Assembly (NCBI RefSeq): GCF_014196525.1
Contig: NZ_JACIDX010000015.1
Coordinates: forward strand, 62,001 to 126,000
Reading direction: 5' to 3'
DNA from: Novosphingobium sediminicola
GTDB lineage: Bacteria > Pseudomonadota > Alphaproteobacteria > Sphingomonadales > Sphingomonadaceae
DNA: 64,000 nt
Positions within the stretch are counted from its first letter, which is position 1; the number at the start of each line of letters is the position of its first letter. Positions 1 through 8,795 of the stretch are shown here, piece by piece. The notes under the pieces were generated by a model. The model did no database searches and was not told the origin of the DNA. It was given only the letters and a program-made list of their open reading frames with translations. A program made the translations under genes and the position numbers.

Positions 1-2
1 GG

Positions 3-1064
3 GTCACGGGGCATGGCCTCTCGCACAGTCTGGGCGCGGTTTTGCCCCGCTGGGGCATGGCGGCTATCCTGCTGCTGTTGTTTTGCGCCAATACGATCAA
101 CATCGGCGCCGATCTTTCCGCCATGGGCGAAGCGGCCGCCATGATCGCGGGCCAGGGCCGCCATGCCTTCACCATCGGCTTTGCGGTGCTCTCGCTGGTG
201 CTGCAATTGTTCGTGCCTTATGACCGTTATGCCCGGCTGTTGAAATGGATGACGCTTACATTGCTGGCCTATGTGGCGTTGCTTTTTATCGTGCGGGTGG
301 ATTGGGGCGCCGCGCTGCATAATCTGCTTGTGCCCCGGATCAGCGGTCCGGGCGCTCTAACGGCCATCGTGGCCATTATGGGCACCACAATCAGCCCCTA
401 TCTCTTTTTCTGGCAGGCTTCGCAGGAGGTGGAGGAGATCCGTCAGGTCGAGGAGCGCAAGCCCCTTCGCCGCGCGCGCAATCAGGCCGCCGATGCCTTT
501 GCCCGGATCCGGATCGACACGTGGAGCGGCATGGCGGTATCGAACCTCATCGCTCTGGCGATTATGCTGGGCACGGCGGTGCCGCTGCACAATGCGGGAA
601 AAACCCAGATCAATTCGGCCGCCGATGCCGCCCGCGCGCTTCAGCCTGTGGCGGGGGATCTGGCCTTTGCGGTCTTTGCGCTAGGCATTGTCGGCACGGG
701 GCTGCTGGCAATCCCGGTGCTGGCGGGCGCATCGGCCTATGCCATTTGCGAGGCCACCGGACGCAAGGCCAGCCTTCAGGACACGCCACAACACGCCCGC
801 GCCTTTTATCTGATCATCGCGCTGGGCATGGTGCTGGGCATGGCCATGGACTGGCTTGGCCTGAACGCGATGAAGGCGCTGTTCTGGAGCGCGGTGATCA
901 ACGGCATCGTGGCTGTGCCCGTGCTGGCCGCGCTGATGCATATCGTTTCACGGCCCGCGATCATGGGGTCCTTTGTCGCGCCGCGTCTGCTGCGGATCGC
1001 GGGGTGGGTGACCACAGGCACGATGGCGCTGGCCGTTCTGGCCATGCCGTTTTCACCCGGATGA
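3..1064 (+). CDS. Nramp-family divalent metal transporter (5' truncated by window)
   Basis: Inner-membrane proton-coupled metal transporter of the Nramp/SLC11 superfamily; only the C-terminal part is present because the frame is open from the first bases of the window, so the true start lies upstream. About eight hydrophobic segments are visible. The segment with NTINIGADLSAMGEA is typical of Nramp proteins. The sixth-helix region reads GTTISPYLFFWQASQEVEE, where manganese/iron transporters carry an MPH motif with a metal-binding methionine. It therefore belongs to a divergent clade whose metal preference should not be assumed to be Mn/Fe. The DPGN motif of helix 1 would be outside the window. 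The SDR gene follows 79 bases downstream on the same strand. Confidence 0.85.
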   Translation, partial: VTGHGLSHSLGAVLPRWGMAAILLLLFCANTINIGADLSAMGEAAAMIAGQGRHAFTIGFAVLSLVLQLFVPYDRYARLLKWMTLTLLAYVALLFIVRVDWGAALHNLLVPRISGPGALTAIVAIMGTTISPYLFFWQASQEVEEIRQVEERKPLRRARNQAADAFARIRIDTWSGMAVSNLIALAIMLGTAVPLHNAGKTQINSAADAARALQPVAGDLAFAVFALGIVGTGLLAIPVLAGASAYAICEATGRKASLQDTPQHARAFYLIIALGMVLGMAMDWLGLNAMKALFWSAVINGIVAVPVLAALMHIVSRPAIMGSFVAPRLLRIAGWVTTGTMALAVLAMPFSPG

Positions 1065-1143
1065 GGCCCGGGCACGACAATTGACCAGCGGACCGGCGAA
1101 CATCGTCCCGCCCGGCCCATTCCCTTTGAACAGGAGAAAAACC

Positions 1144-1995
1144 ATGGTTGAAACCCAGAGCATGATCCACGAAGACGCCCTGCCCGGCAATGAACACGAG
1201 CTTGATCCCAAGCCGGAGTGGCAGCCGCGCTATCCCGGCTCGGGCCGGTTGCAGGGCAAGGTCGCGGTCATCACCGGCGGCGACAGCGGGATCGGGCGAG
1301 CGGTGGCGGCGCTCTTTGCGCGCGAAGGGGCCGATATCGCCATCATCCATCTGATGGAGGACGAGGATGCGGCGGAAACCCGGCGCATCGTCGAGGCCGA
1401 GGGGCAACGCGCGCTGGCCATCCGCGCCGATATAGGCGACAAATCCGTCTGCGAAGGGCTGGTTCGCCAAATCATCGCCAGTCTGGGCCGCATCGACATT
1501 CTGGTCAACAATGCGGGCGAACAGCACCCCGACCCCGACATAACCAATATTACCGAGAACCAGCTACTGCGCACCTTTCAGACCAATATTTTCGCCATGT
1601 TCTATATGGTTCAGGCCGCCCGCCCGCATTTGGGCCAAGGCGCCGCCATCATCAACACCACCTCGGTTACCGGCTATCAAGGCAGCAGGAACCTGCTGGA
1701 TTACAGCGCGACCAAGGGGGCGATCACGGCCTTTACGCGCTCGCTATCGGAAAATCTGGTGAAGGACGGCATTCGCGTCAACGCCGTGGCGCCGGGGCCG
1801 ATCTGGACACCGCTCAACCCCTTTGGCGGCGCGGACGAGGAAAAGATCAAGCATTTCGGCCAGTCCACCCCCATGGGCCGCCCCGGACAGCCTAATGAGG
1901 TGGCTCCTGCCTTCCTGTTCCTTGCCTGCGAGGATTCCAGTTATATGTCGGGGCAGGTGCTGCACCCCAATGGCGGCACGGTGATCAACGGCTAA
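1144..1995 (+). CDS. SDR-family oxidoreductase (YghA / general-stress type)
   Basis: Cytoplasmic NAD(P)-dependent short-chain dehydrogenase/reductase, 283 aa from the chosen start. It has the extended N-terminus (about 40 residues before the Rossmann fold) of the YghA/GSP39 group, the cofactor motif TGGDSGIGRA, the NNAG motif, the catalytic Ser and the YSATK Tyr/Lys pair, and a C-terminal SGQVLHPNGG. ATG 1144 is chosen because CAGGAG lies just upstream; a TTG at 1081 would add 21 residues unlike the family. Family members are usually induced by stress or the general stress response; the substrate cannot be told from sequence. Nearby genes (katE, EcfG-like sigma, trehalose synthesis) fit a stress role, which is an inference. 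Confidence 0.88.
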   Translation: MVETQSMIHEDALPGNEHELDPKPEWQPRYPGSGRLQGKVAVITGGDSGIGRAVAALFAREGADIAIIHLMEDEDAAETRRIVEAEGQRALAIRADIGDKSVCEGLVRQIIASLGRIDILVNNAGEQHPDPDITNITENQLLRTFQTNIFAMFYMVQAARPHLGQGAAIINTTSVTGYQGSRNLLDYSATKGAITAFTRSLSENLVKDGIRVNAVAPGPIWTPLNPFGGADEEKIKHFGQSTPMGRPGQPNEVAPAFLFLACEDSSYMSGQVLHPNGGTVING

Positions 1996-2016
1996 GGCCG
2001 AAACTCGCCACGGGCC

Positions 2017-3411
2017 CTACCCCGGCGGCCTTTGACCGATCATATCCTGCGGACGCACCAGTCGGTCAAAGGTCTCGGCGTCCACCAGCCCGCTCTCCAT
2101 CGCCGCCTGACGCAGGCCCACGCCGCGCTTATGCGCGTCTCTGGCGATCCCGGCGGCCTTTTCATAGCCCAGATGCGGCACCAGCGCCGTCACCAGCATC
2201 AGCGAGAGTTCGACAAGGCCTTCCAGACGCGCGCGGTCGGGCTGCATGCCGATCAGCGCATGATCGACGAAATTGTCGATCGCACAGCCCAGCAAGGTGA
2301 TCGAGCGCAGCACATTCGCCCCGATCTGCGGCATGAACGTGTTGAGTTCCAGATGCCCCTGCATGCCGCCCAGCGTTGTGGCCGTGCCATTGCCGATGAC
2401 CTGAGCGCAGACCATCGCCATCATTTCGCATTGCGTGGGATTGACCTTGCCCGGCATGATCGAGCTGCCCGGTTCGTTTTCGGGCAGCAGCAATTCGCCC
2501 AGCCCCGCGCGCGGCCCCGATGCCATCAGGCGGATATCATTGGCGATCTTGGTCAGCGCCACCGCCAAGTGCACCAGCGCGCCCTGCAGGCCGACCAGCG
2601 CGTCGCGGCTTGCCAGCGCCTCGAAACTGTTGCGCGCGCGGCGAAAAGGCAGGCCGGTCAGACGGCAGATTTCCTCGATCACAGCCGGACCAAATCCCGC
2701 CGGAGCATTAAGCCCCGTGCCCACCGCCGTTCCGCCCTGCGCCAGTTCCCATACCCCGTCCATCGCATGGGTGATGGTCTGGCGCGCCCGCGCGATCTGG
2801 CTGGCATAGCCGGAAAACTCCTGCCCCAGCGTCAGGGGCACCGCGTCCTGCAGATGGGTGCGGCCGATTTTGACCACATCGGCCCATGCCGCCTGTTTGC
2901 CTAAAAGGTCTTCATGCAAACGCTCCAGCGCGGGGCCGAGCTGCGCGGCGATGGCCTGCTGCGCGGCAATGTGAAGAGCGGTGGGAAAGCTGTCGTTGGA
3001 GGATTGGGCGCGGTTGACATGATCATTGGGATGGACCGGCGCCTTGCCGCCGCGCGCGCCGTTCAGGATCTCATTGGCCCGTCCGGCGATCACCTCGTTG
3101 ACGTTCATGTTGGTCTGCGTGCCCGACCCGGTCTGCCAGATCGCCAGCGGGAACTGATCGTCATGGCGCCCGTCGATCACCTCCTGCGCGGCGGTTTCCA
3201 TCGCCTCGGCCAGCATCGGGTCCAGTCCGTGGCTTCGGTTCACACGGCATGCCGCCAGCTTGATGATCGCCAGCGCATGAATGATGGAAAGCGGCATACG
3301 CTCCTGCGCGGGAAAGGCGAAATTGGTCAGGCTACGCTGAGTCTGGGCGCCCCAATAGGCATCGGCAGGAACCGCGACGCTGCCCATGCTGTCGCTCTCG
3401 ATTCTTGTCAT
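2017..3411 (-). CDS. fumC: Class II fumarate hydratase
   Basis: Converts fumarate to L-malate in the TCA cycle; iron-independent, heat-stable class II enzyme of the fumarase/aspartase superfamily, active as a cytoplasmic homotetramer. The signature GSSIMPGKVNPTQCEM is intact, as are GSGTQTNMNVNEV, the substrate-site SSNDSFPT and the conserved TVGTGLNAPAGF-like loop (here TAVGTGLNAPAGF). Starting at ATG 3411 gives MTRIESDSMGSVAVPAD, which aligns with the usual FumC beginning, and 464 aa, the normal length; an ATG at 3453 would add 14 residues. It stands alone, convergent with the SDR gene, and no operon partner is evident. Confidence 0.95.
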   Translation of the reverse strand: MTRIESDSMGSVAVPADAYWGAQTQRSLTNFAFPAQERMPLSIIHALAIIKLAACRVNRSHGLDPMLAEAMETAAQEVIDGRHDDQFPLAIWQTGSGTQTNMNVNEVIAGRANEILNGARGGKAPVHPNDHVNRAQSSNDSFPTALHIAAQQAIAAQLGPALERLHEDLLGKQAAWADVVKIGRTHLQDAVPLTLGQEFSGYASQIARARQTITHAMDGVWELAQGGTAVGTGLNAPAGFGPAVIEEICRLTGLPFRRARNSFEALASRDALVGLQGALVHLAVALTKIANDIRLMASGPRAGLGELLLPENEPGSSIMPGKVNPTQCEMMAMVCAQVIGNGTATTLGGMQGHLELNTFMPQIGANVLRSITLLGCAIDNFVDHALIGMQPDRARLEGLVELSLMLVTALVPHLGYEKAAGIARDAHKRGVGLRQAAMESGLVDAETFDRLVRPQDMIGQRPPG

Positions 3412-3572
3412 GCCGACCACCGGCTCAGATCGCGCCGACCGCAATTCATGCACGGGGCATCAGGCAAGGTTTCGCCATTCATCGAGGGCTCCCGCTTTCC
3501 AAATTGCGCGTTAAACAGACAAATACAGGAAGCGCCCGGCAATGGCCAGAGATGCCGACCATAGAGGGCGGA

Positions 3573-3788
3573 TCACCCGGCACGCGCACCATCGGTTCCC
3601 TCAGGGCTGGCGCAATCGGTGAATTCTTCGTCTTTCTTCTGTTCATCGGTAACCGGCTCTGTCGCGCTGTGGGGCGCTTCGCCCTTACAACCGACCCAGC
3701 CGATCATCTCATTTTCCACCTCGCGATTTTTCGGCCGCTTGCGCGGTTTGACGGGCTGAGGGGAAAGATCGGGATTGATTTGCGCCAT
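3573..3788 (-). CDS. Small hypothetical protein (71 aa)
   Basis: Short hydrophilic protein starting MAQINPDLSPQPVKPRKRPKNREVE, with a lysine/arginine-rich N-terminal third, a single GWVGCKGE segment with one cysteine, and an acidic C-terminus. No family recognised. The start ATG 3788 is strongly supported by a perfect AGGAGG ribosome site five bases upstream, which is the main evidence that the gene is real. It is divergent from the EcfG-like sigma gene at 4069, and its ribosome site faces that gene's promoter region, so shared control is possible but not shown. Confidence 0.55.
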   Translation of the reverse strand: MAQINPDLSPQPVKPRKRPKNREVENEMIGWVGCKGEAPHSATEPVTDEQKKDEEFTDCASPEGTDGARAG

Positions 3789-4068
3789 GACATCCTCCTG
3801 GCGAGGCAAAGCATATCGAAGGAAGAATGGTCCGGCCCGACAGTTCCTCCCTTTTTACGCAAGGCAGGGCGATCCGTGGGAAAAATGCGACCATGGCGCC
3901 TTTGTCCCGCATGCGGATCGGGAGGATGGGCGCCCCTATTCGGGTCACCCCGGTTTCAACCCCATCCAACGCCAATTGCCCTGTTCCGGCCGGAACCCGA
4001 CCCCGTTTGGTCACTTGAATTATTACGATATCCCGGATGTCTTTGACGTCTTTGTCGGGGGGGCTCCC

Positions 4069-4728
4069 ATGACCAAGCAGACCCAAATCGATAATACCGT
4101 TGAGGAGAGAACCGCGCTTCCCGACGCGCAATTTCGCCGGGAACTGGTTGCGGCCATGCCCTCGTTGCGCGCCTTTGCCCGCAGCCTTTGCGGCAATCGA
4201 GACCATGTCGAGGATCTGACGCAGGAGACGATGATGCGGGCGTGGGCCGCGCGCCATCATTATGCCGCCGGCACCAGCTTTCGCGCATGGACATTCACGA
4301 TCCTGCGCCACCATTATTTCGGGCAGTTGCGCAGGCAGCGCCTGTTCGGCGATTATGATGAGGCCAAGGCCGAACAGATCCTCAACCGCGAAGGCGATCA
4401 GGAATCCCGTCTGGAGGCGGCCGATGTGCTGCGCGCGCTCGAAACGCTGCCCCATGCCCAGCGCGAGGTTCTCATCCTGATGGCGGTCGGTTCGGTCAGC
4501 TATGAGGAAATCGCGCAAGTCTGCGGCATAACGATCGGCACAGTGAAAAGCCGGATCTCACGCGCCCGCGCAGCCTTGTCCGCCGCGCTGGAAAAGGGGC
4601 TGCTGCCCGGATCTCGGCGCAATTTCGCCTTTGACGGTGAAGTGGTCGATGCTTTTTTCGCCAAATTCAAAACCATTGTGCGCCCCAATCTGGCCCGTCT
4701 TTCGCGCAATCTGGGATGGGCAGCATAA
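4069..4728 (+). CDS. EcfG-like ECF RNA polymerase sigma factor
   Basis: Sigma-70 family ECF factor, 219 aa. Region 2 spans about residues 21-85 (FRRELVAAMPSLRAFARSL, DLTQETMMRAWAARHHY, FRAWTFTILRHHYF), closely resembling the EcfG/SigT factors that drive the alphaproteobacterial general stress response. Region 4 spans about 112-165 (LPHAQREVLILMAVGSVSYEEIA, GTVKSRISRARAAL). Unlike typical EcfG, some 50 residues follow region 4.2. The usual partners NepR and PhyR are not next to it, so this may be a secondary EcfG paralogue. ATG 4069 is chosen because upstream codons do not match the family. It is convergent with a response regulator across a hairpin. Target genes cannot be assigned from the window. 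Confidence 0.85.
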   Translation: MTKQTQIDNTVEERTALPDAQFRRELVAAMPSLRAFARSLCGNRDHVEDLTQETMMRAWAARHHYAAGTSFRAWTFTILRHHYFGQLRRQRLFGDYDEAKAEQILNREGDQESRLEAADVLRALETLPHAQREVLILMAVGSVSYEEIAQVCGITIGTVKSRISRARAALSAALEKGLLPGSRRNFAFDGEVVDAFFAKFKTIVRPNLARLSRNLGWAA

Positions 4729-4825
4729 GATGACCGGGCCGCATGGAATGTCCGGACTAGGCATGGCGAAACTGAAAACTGCGACTGGCCGCTTGGCCTC
4801 CCCCCGGAGCGGTCAGGGAGCAGTT

Positions 4826-4859
4826 CCTCCGGCGGCGCGTCCAATCGCGCCGCCGGAGG
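4826..4859. terminator. Perfect 14-bp hairpin between convergent genes
   Basis: The arm CCTCCGGCGGCGCG and its exact complement flank a 6-base loop. It lies between the convergent stops of the EcfG-like sigma gene and the response regulator, so it probably ends transcription from both sides. There is no T-run on either strand. Confidence 0.7.
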
Positions 4860-4885
4860 GTCCGGGATGCGCAAGGGCACGATTT

Positions 4886-5326
4886 TCAGGCGGGAAGGAC
4901 CGGCAGCTGCATGACCGACAGGAACAATCCGAGCTGGCGAATGGCATCGGAAAAGCTGTCGTAATTGAGAGGCTTGGTGATGTAGACATTGCAGCCCAGC
5001 TCATAACAGCGCGCCACTTCCTGCTTGTCATCGGTGGTTGTCAAAACGATCACCGGCATCAGGCTGAGCGGCGGCCTTTCCTTGATCCGCGCCAGAATAT
5101 CAACGCCGTTCATATCCGTCAGGTTGAGATCCAGCAGGATAAGCACAGGGCCGCCCTGATCGCGCAGAACCGTGCCATCGCCCAGAAATTCCAAAGCAGC
5201 GGTGCCATTGTCGAAATGGGTGATGCCATTGGCGATGCCCGCGCGCCGAATACTCTTTTCGATCAGGCGCGCATGGCCCGGATCGTCTTCGATCATAATG
5301 ATCGTTACCGGCTGAGGATCGCCCAT
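4886..5326 (-). CDS. Single-domain response regulator (Rcp/CheY-like)
   Basis: 146 aa receiver domain with no output domain. The acidic pair is in MIEDDPGHAR (residues 11-20), the phospho-acceptor is Asp66 in LILLDLNLTDMNG, the switch Thr lies in VLTTTDD (about 96-98) and the conserved Lys118 is in YITKPLN. The sequence style matches Rcp1-type regulators that often serve bacteriophytochrome or HWE/HisKA kinases, but no kinase is in the window. ATG 5326 (MGDPQPVTIIMIEDD) places the domain at the N-terminus as is usual; an ATG at 5425 would add 33 unlikely residues. Its convergent neighbour is an EcfG-like sigma factor. It is not PhyR, which would carry a sigma-like domain. Confidence 0.88.
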   Translation of the reverse strand: MGDPQPVTIIMIEDDPGHARLIEKSIRRAGIANGITHFDNGTAALEFLGDGTVLRDQGGPVLILLDLNLTDMNGVDILARIKERPPLSLMPVIVLTTTDDKQEVARCYELGCNVYITKPLNYDSFSDAIRQLGLFLSVMQLPVLPA

Positions 5327-5794
5327 AATGCCTGACTTTGTTTGAGGGGCAAACCCTATCCAAGCGAGAGGAACAGGCCGCCTTTCGGATTCCATCGCGA
5401 TCCGAAGGCACAGACAATAAATCACCCTATCAGGTCACACCAGCCTGTGTTCTTCGTCCTGTCCGTCATGCGCCTCGGACTGTCGTAATAAATCAAAAAT
5501 GAATATAAAGTTTTTTGAATTTCATATCCCTCTCCCTGCCTCTTCATCGCCCAGATGCCTGAGCGACTGCAACAGTCTGATTGCTGATTTAAAAGCCGTG
5601 GCTGATTACAGAGCCGCCAACAGCGTCCCTCATCCGTCAATTTCCCTATTTTTCCTGATGACGACAGAGTTTGCGCTTCATCGCGCAAAAAGCACAGGTC
5701 GGGACAAAGCATGGAACAGTGGGCGCCTACACCTTTTTAAAAAGTTGGAGGGGGCGCCGCGCCTTCCGACAGATCGCAAAGATCAGGAGGCAGC
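5327..5794. other. Intergenic region upstream of katE, AT-rich with small palindromes
   Basis: 468 bases without a convincing gene, notably richer in A/T than the surroundings. It should hold the promoters of the minus-strand response regulator and of katE. Two symmetrical stretches are visible: TTTGCGC-N6-GCGCAAA at 5670-5689, and an AT-rich CTTTTTAAAAAG between GGCGCC repeats at about 5722-5755. A GGAAC at 5713 lacks the matching -10 of an EcfG promoter. No OxyR- or RpoE-like site was recognised with confidence. Confidence 0.5.
5670..5689. promoter_or_regulatory. 20-bp palindrome upstream of katE (possible operator)
   Basis: TTTGCGC and GCGCAAA are separated by 6 bases, 106 bases before the katE start. 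The symmetry fits a dimeric repressor site, but no regulator is adjacent and no family consensus is matched. Confidence 0.3.
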
Positions 5795-7903
5795 ATGGCC
5801 GACACACACCCGTCCTACGAAACCGCCACCGGCGACGCCGGAGAAACGCATCAGCAGGTGCCGGTCAACGGCCCGCACGGAAACCAGCGGGATGCGGCCC
5901 GCAGCCATTTGACCACCAATCAGGGCCTGCGCATCAGCGACAATCAGAACAGCCTGAAGGCGGGCGCCAGAGGGCCCACGCTGCTGGAAGATTTCGTCCT
6001 GCGCGAAAAGATCTTTCATTTCGACCATGAGCGCATCCCCGAGAGGATCGTCCATGCGCGCGGATCGGCCGCCCATGGTGTGTTCGAATGCACCCATGCC
6101 ATCCCCGAATTGACCAGCGCAGGCCTGTTTGCCGCCATCGGCAAGCAAACGCCAGTATTTGTGCGCTTTTCAACCGTCGCGGGCGGCGCGGGCAGCGTCG
6201 ATACGCCGCGCGATGTGCGCGGCTTTGCGGTCAAATTCTACACCGAGGAAGGCAACTGGGATCTGGTGGGCAACAACATCCCGGTCTTCTTCATCCAGGA
6301 TGCGATCAAGTTTCCCGATCTGGTCCATGCGGTCAAGATGGAGGCCGACAAGGGCTATCCTCAGGCCGCCAGCGCCCACGACACCTTCTGGGATTTCGTC
6401 AGCCTGATGCCCGAAAGCATCCATATGGTACTTTGGCAGATGAGCGACCGGACCATCCCGCGCTCGCCCCGCTTTATGGAAGGTTTCGGCATCCACACCT
6501 TCCGGCTCGTCAATGCCGAGGGCGCGTCCAAGCTGGTCAAATTTCATTGGAAACCGGTGCTGGGCCTGCAATCGACCACATGGGACGAAGCGGTCAAGAT
6601 CGCCGGGGCCGACCCGGATTATCACCGCCGCGACCTGTATGAGGCTATCGACACGGGCGCCTTTCCGGCATGGGATCTGGGCGTGCAGGTTTTTGAGGAA
6701 AGCTGGGCCCAAGAACAGCCCTTCGACGTCCTGGACGCCACCAAGCTGATCCCGGAGGAACTGGTTCCGGTGCGGATCATCGGGCGGATGACGCTCAACC
6801 GCAATCCGGACAATTTCTTTGCCGAAACCGAACAATCGGCCTTTTGTCCGGCCAATATCGTGCCCGGCATCGATTTCACCCCCGATCCCCTGTTGCAGGG
6901 GCGGCTGTTCTCCTATCTCGACACGCAGAAATCGCGGTTGGGCACGGCCAATTTCCACCAATTGCCGATCAACGCGCCCAAATGCCCGATGCGCAATTTT
7001 CAGCGCGACGGCATGATGCAGATGGAGATCCCCAAGGGCCGCGCCAATTACGAGCCCAACAGCCTGAACGAAGCGGGCGAGCCCACCGGCCCGCGCGAAT
7101 GTCCGGCCACCGGCTTTACGACCTTTGCGCGCGGCATGTTGCCCAACAACAGCGATCAGCATCTGCGGGCGCGCCCTGCCCTGTTTGCCGACCATTATTC
7201 GCAGGCGCGCCTGTTCTATCGCTCGCAGACGCCGGTCGAACAGGCTCACCTGGCCAGCGCCTTCGTGTTTGAACTGTCCAAGGTGGGGCTGGAGCATGTC
7301 CGCCACCGGATGCTGACGGTGTTGGGCGCGGTGGATGAGGATCTGGGGCGCCGCGTGGCCGGCGGACTGGCGATGGAATTGCCTCCGCCCGCCGATATGG
7401 CGGCCCCGGTTGTCGAGATGGCCCCCTCGCCTGCACTTTCAATCCTGAGCCACGGCCAGCCGCCTATCGAGGGACGCAAGATCGGCATTCTGTTTGCCGA
7501 AGGATCGAGCCTGAAGGCCATCGAAGCGATGAAAACGGCCATCGAGAGCAAGGGCGGCAAGGCCGTGCTGATCGCGCAAAAGGTGGGCGGCATTCCGGTT
7601 GATGACGGCATGCTCAAGGCCGAGGGGCAGTTGATGGGCAGTCCGTCGGCGCTGTTTGATGCGGTGGCCTCGATCATCCATCCCGATGCCCTCGACCATC
7701 TGCGATCGGACCATGCTGTGCATGCCTGGTTTGCCGATGCCTATGCTCATTGCAAAACCATCGGCGCCTGTCCGGCCACGCTCCGGCTGCTGGAAGAATG
7801 GGGGATCGCCAGAGATGACGGCATCGCCAGTCTCGAAGAATTCCCTGACCTTGCCCCCGCGCGCCATTGGGACCGCGAAGGCAAGGTCCGTCTGCTGGCC
7901 TAA
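5795..7903 (+). CDS. katE: Large-subunit haem catalase (clade 2, HPII type)
   Basis: Dismutates hydrogen peroxide to water and oxygen in the cytoplasm; clade 2 catalase of 702 aa with the extra C-terminal flavodoxin/DJ-1-like domain (from about residue 555, beginning near PIEGRKIGILFAEGSS). The distal His87 lies in RIVHARGSAAHG, distal Asn160 in DLVGNNIPVFF, and the proximal haem ligand Tyr374 in RLFSYLDTQ. The start is fixed by a perfect AGGAGG five bases before ATG 5795. A small stress protein follows after 12 bases, probably co-transcribed. In alphaproteobacteria such catalases are usually part of the general stress response, but the promoter could not be assigned here. Confidence 0.95.
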   Translation: MADTHPSYETATGDAGETHQQVPVNGPHGNQRDAARSHLTTNQGLRISDNQNSLKAGARGPTLLEDFVLREKIFHFDHERIPERIVHARGSAAHGVFECTHAIPELTSAGLFAAIGKQTPVFVRFSTVAGGAGSVDTPRDVRGFAVKFYTEEGNWDLVGNNIPVFFIQDAIKFPDLVHAVKMEADKGYPQAASAHDTFWDFVSLMPESIHMVLWQMSDRTIPRSPRFMEGFGIHTFRLVNAEGASKLVKFHWKPVLGLQSTTWDEAVKIAGADPDYHRRDLYEAIDTGAFPAWDLGVQVFEESWAQEQPFDVLDATKLIPEELVPVRIIGRMTLNRNPDNFFAETEQSAFCPANIVPGIDFTPDPLLQGRLFSYLDTQKSRLGTANFHQLPINAPKCPMRNFQRDGMMQMEIPKGRANYEPNSLNEAGEPTGPRECPATGFTTFARGMLPNNSDQHLRARPALFADHYSQARLFYRSQTPVEQAHLASAFVFELSKVGLEHVRHRMLTVLGAVDEDLGRRVAGGLAMELPPPADMAAPVVEMAPSPALSILSHGQPPIEGRKIGILFAEGSSLKAIEAMKTAIESKGGKAVLIAQKVGGIPVDDGMLKAEGQLMGSPSALFDAVASIIHPDALDHLRSDHAVHAWFADAYAHCKTIGACPATLRLLEEWGIARDDGIASLEEFPDLAPARHWDREGKVRLLA

Positions 7904-7915
7904 AGGAGACACGAT

Positions 7916-8221
7916 ATGCCGCAGGGAGACAAAAGTGCCTATACGGCCAAGCAGAAGCGTCAGGCCCGCCATATAGCCGAAAGCTATGAGGATCGCGGAG
8001 TGCCCCATGACGAGGCCGAGGCGCGCGGATGGGCCACCGTGAACAAGGAGACCGGCGGCGGCAATCTGTCGGGCTCTGGCCGGGGAAAGCCCGACACACA
8101 TGTCTCTTCCTCACGCGGCGGGCGAGCCCACAAATCGGGTTCTTTCGAGCAGCGCAGCGCCGCCGCGCGCAAGGGTTGGGATACCCGCCGGGCCCGCGAG
8201 CGAGCGGCAGGCAAGGTATGA
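7916..8221 (+). CDS. Small basic stress-associated protein ("plasmid stabilization" type)
   Basis: 101 aa, hydrophilic, glycine- and arginine-rich. The N-terminus MPQGDKSAYTAKQKRQARHI and the AEARGWATVNKETGGG segment match a widespread family usually mislabelled plasmid stabilisation protein, found near catalases and general-stress genes in alphaproteobacteria. The C-terminus (GSFEQRSAAARKGWDTRR) resembles KGG-type stress repeats. No enzymatic motif or membrane segment. AAGGAG lies 8 bases upstream of the ATG and katE ends 12 bases before, so the two form an operon. Function unknown; DNA binding or desiccation tolerance are guesses. Confidence 0.75.
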   Translation: MPQGDKSAYTAKQKRQARHIAESYEDRGVPHDEAEARGWATVNKETGGGNLSGSGRGKPDTHVSSSRGGRAHKSGSFEQRSAAARKGWDTRRARERAAGKV

Positions 8222-8453
8222 GCGCTTTCGCCGCAAACGGGCTCACAAGGAAAATCTCCAATTGATGAAGGAACTTTTACCCAAAATCAGAATTTATATA
8301 CATGAATATTATGATTAAATTTAGATACTACCCCTCGCCTGTTCGACATCATCTTATCGCGCTTCAGCAATGTCTGAGCGCATTTGTATCGACAGCGGGG
8401 AAATAAAAAATAGGTTCTTCCCATCCGGGGGGACAATATCCGGAGAAACCAAG

Positions 8454-8795
8454 ATGAAAATTCTGAAATACATGATCGCGGCAACTGTTGCTGCTGCAAT
8501 TCCTCACGGGGCGCTGGCTCAAAACGTGCCGCAATCCCCGCAACCTCCGCTGGATTCAGCGCCCGCAGACGCTCCGGCGGCCCAACCGATCAAGCCTCTG
8601 GCCGGCGACATTGTCTATGACAAAGTTGGCGAACAGATCGGCACGATCGCCAGCACCACCGACCAACAGGTCGTGGTGACAACCCCTCGCGGCAAGATCA
8701 CCATTCCTGTCGCCTCGCTCTTTACCGGGGCAAAGGGGCTGGCCATCAATATGACCCGAGGCGAAGTCGACGCCGCGATCCAGTCGGCCCACTAG
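8454..8795 (+). CDS. Small exported protein, PRC-barrel-like
   Basis: 113 aa from the chosen start. Residues 1-23 (MKILKYMIAATVAAAIPHGALAQ) form a clear Sec signal peptide ending at ALAQ, followed by a Pro/Ala-rich linker. The folded part is an about 60-residue beta-rich module (GDIVYDKVGEQIGTIAS, QQVVVTTPRGKITIPVASLF) like the PRC-barrel proteins common in sphingomonads. Probably periplasmic; function unknown. ATG 8454 has GGAG upstream and yields the signal peptide, whereas an ATG at 8370 would bury it. The preceding 232 bases are strikingly AT-rich and probably hold its promoter. Confidence 0.65.
   Translation: MKILKYMIAATVAAAIPHGALAQNVPQSPQPPLDSAPADAPAAQPIKPLAGDIVYDKVGEQIGTIASTTDQQVVVTTPRGKITIPVASLFTGAKGLAINMTRGEVDAAIQSAH

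Noticed and set aside
5422..5712. Possible small minus-strand gene upstream of the response regulator.
   Set aside because: No ribosome site, Cys/Arg-rich random-looking translation, lies in an AT-rich promoter region.
5713..5740. EcfG-type promoter (GGAAC) before katE.
   Set aside because: No CGTT-like -10 at 16-17 bases. The same problem applies to GGAAC at 3992 and 8271.
7916..8221. Plasmid-maintenance function for the protein after katE.
   Set aside because: The common database name is not supported by any toxin/antitoxin or partition motif; context points to stress.
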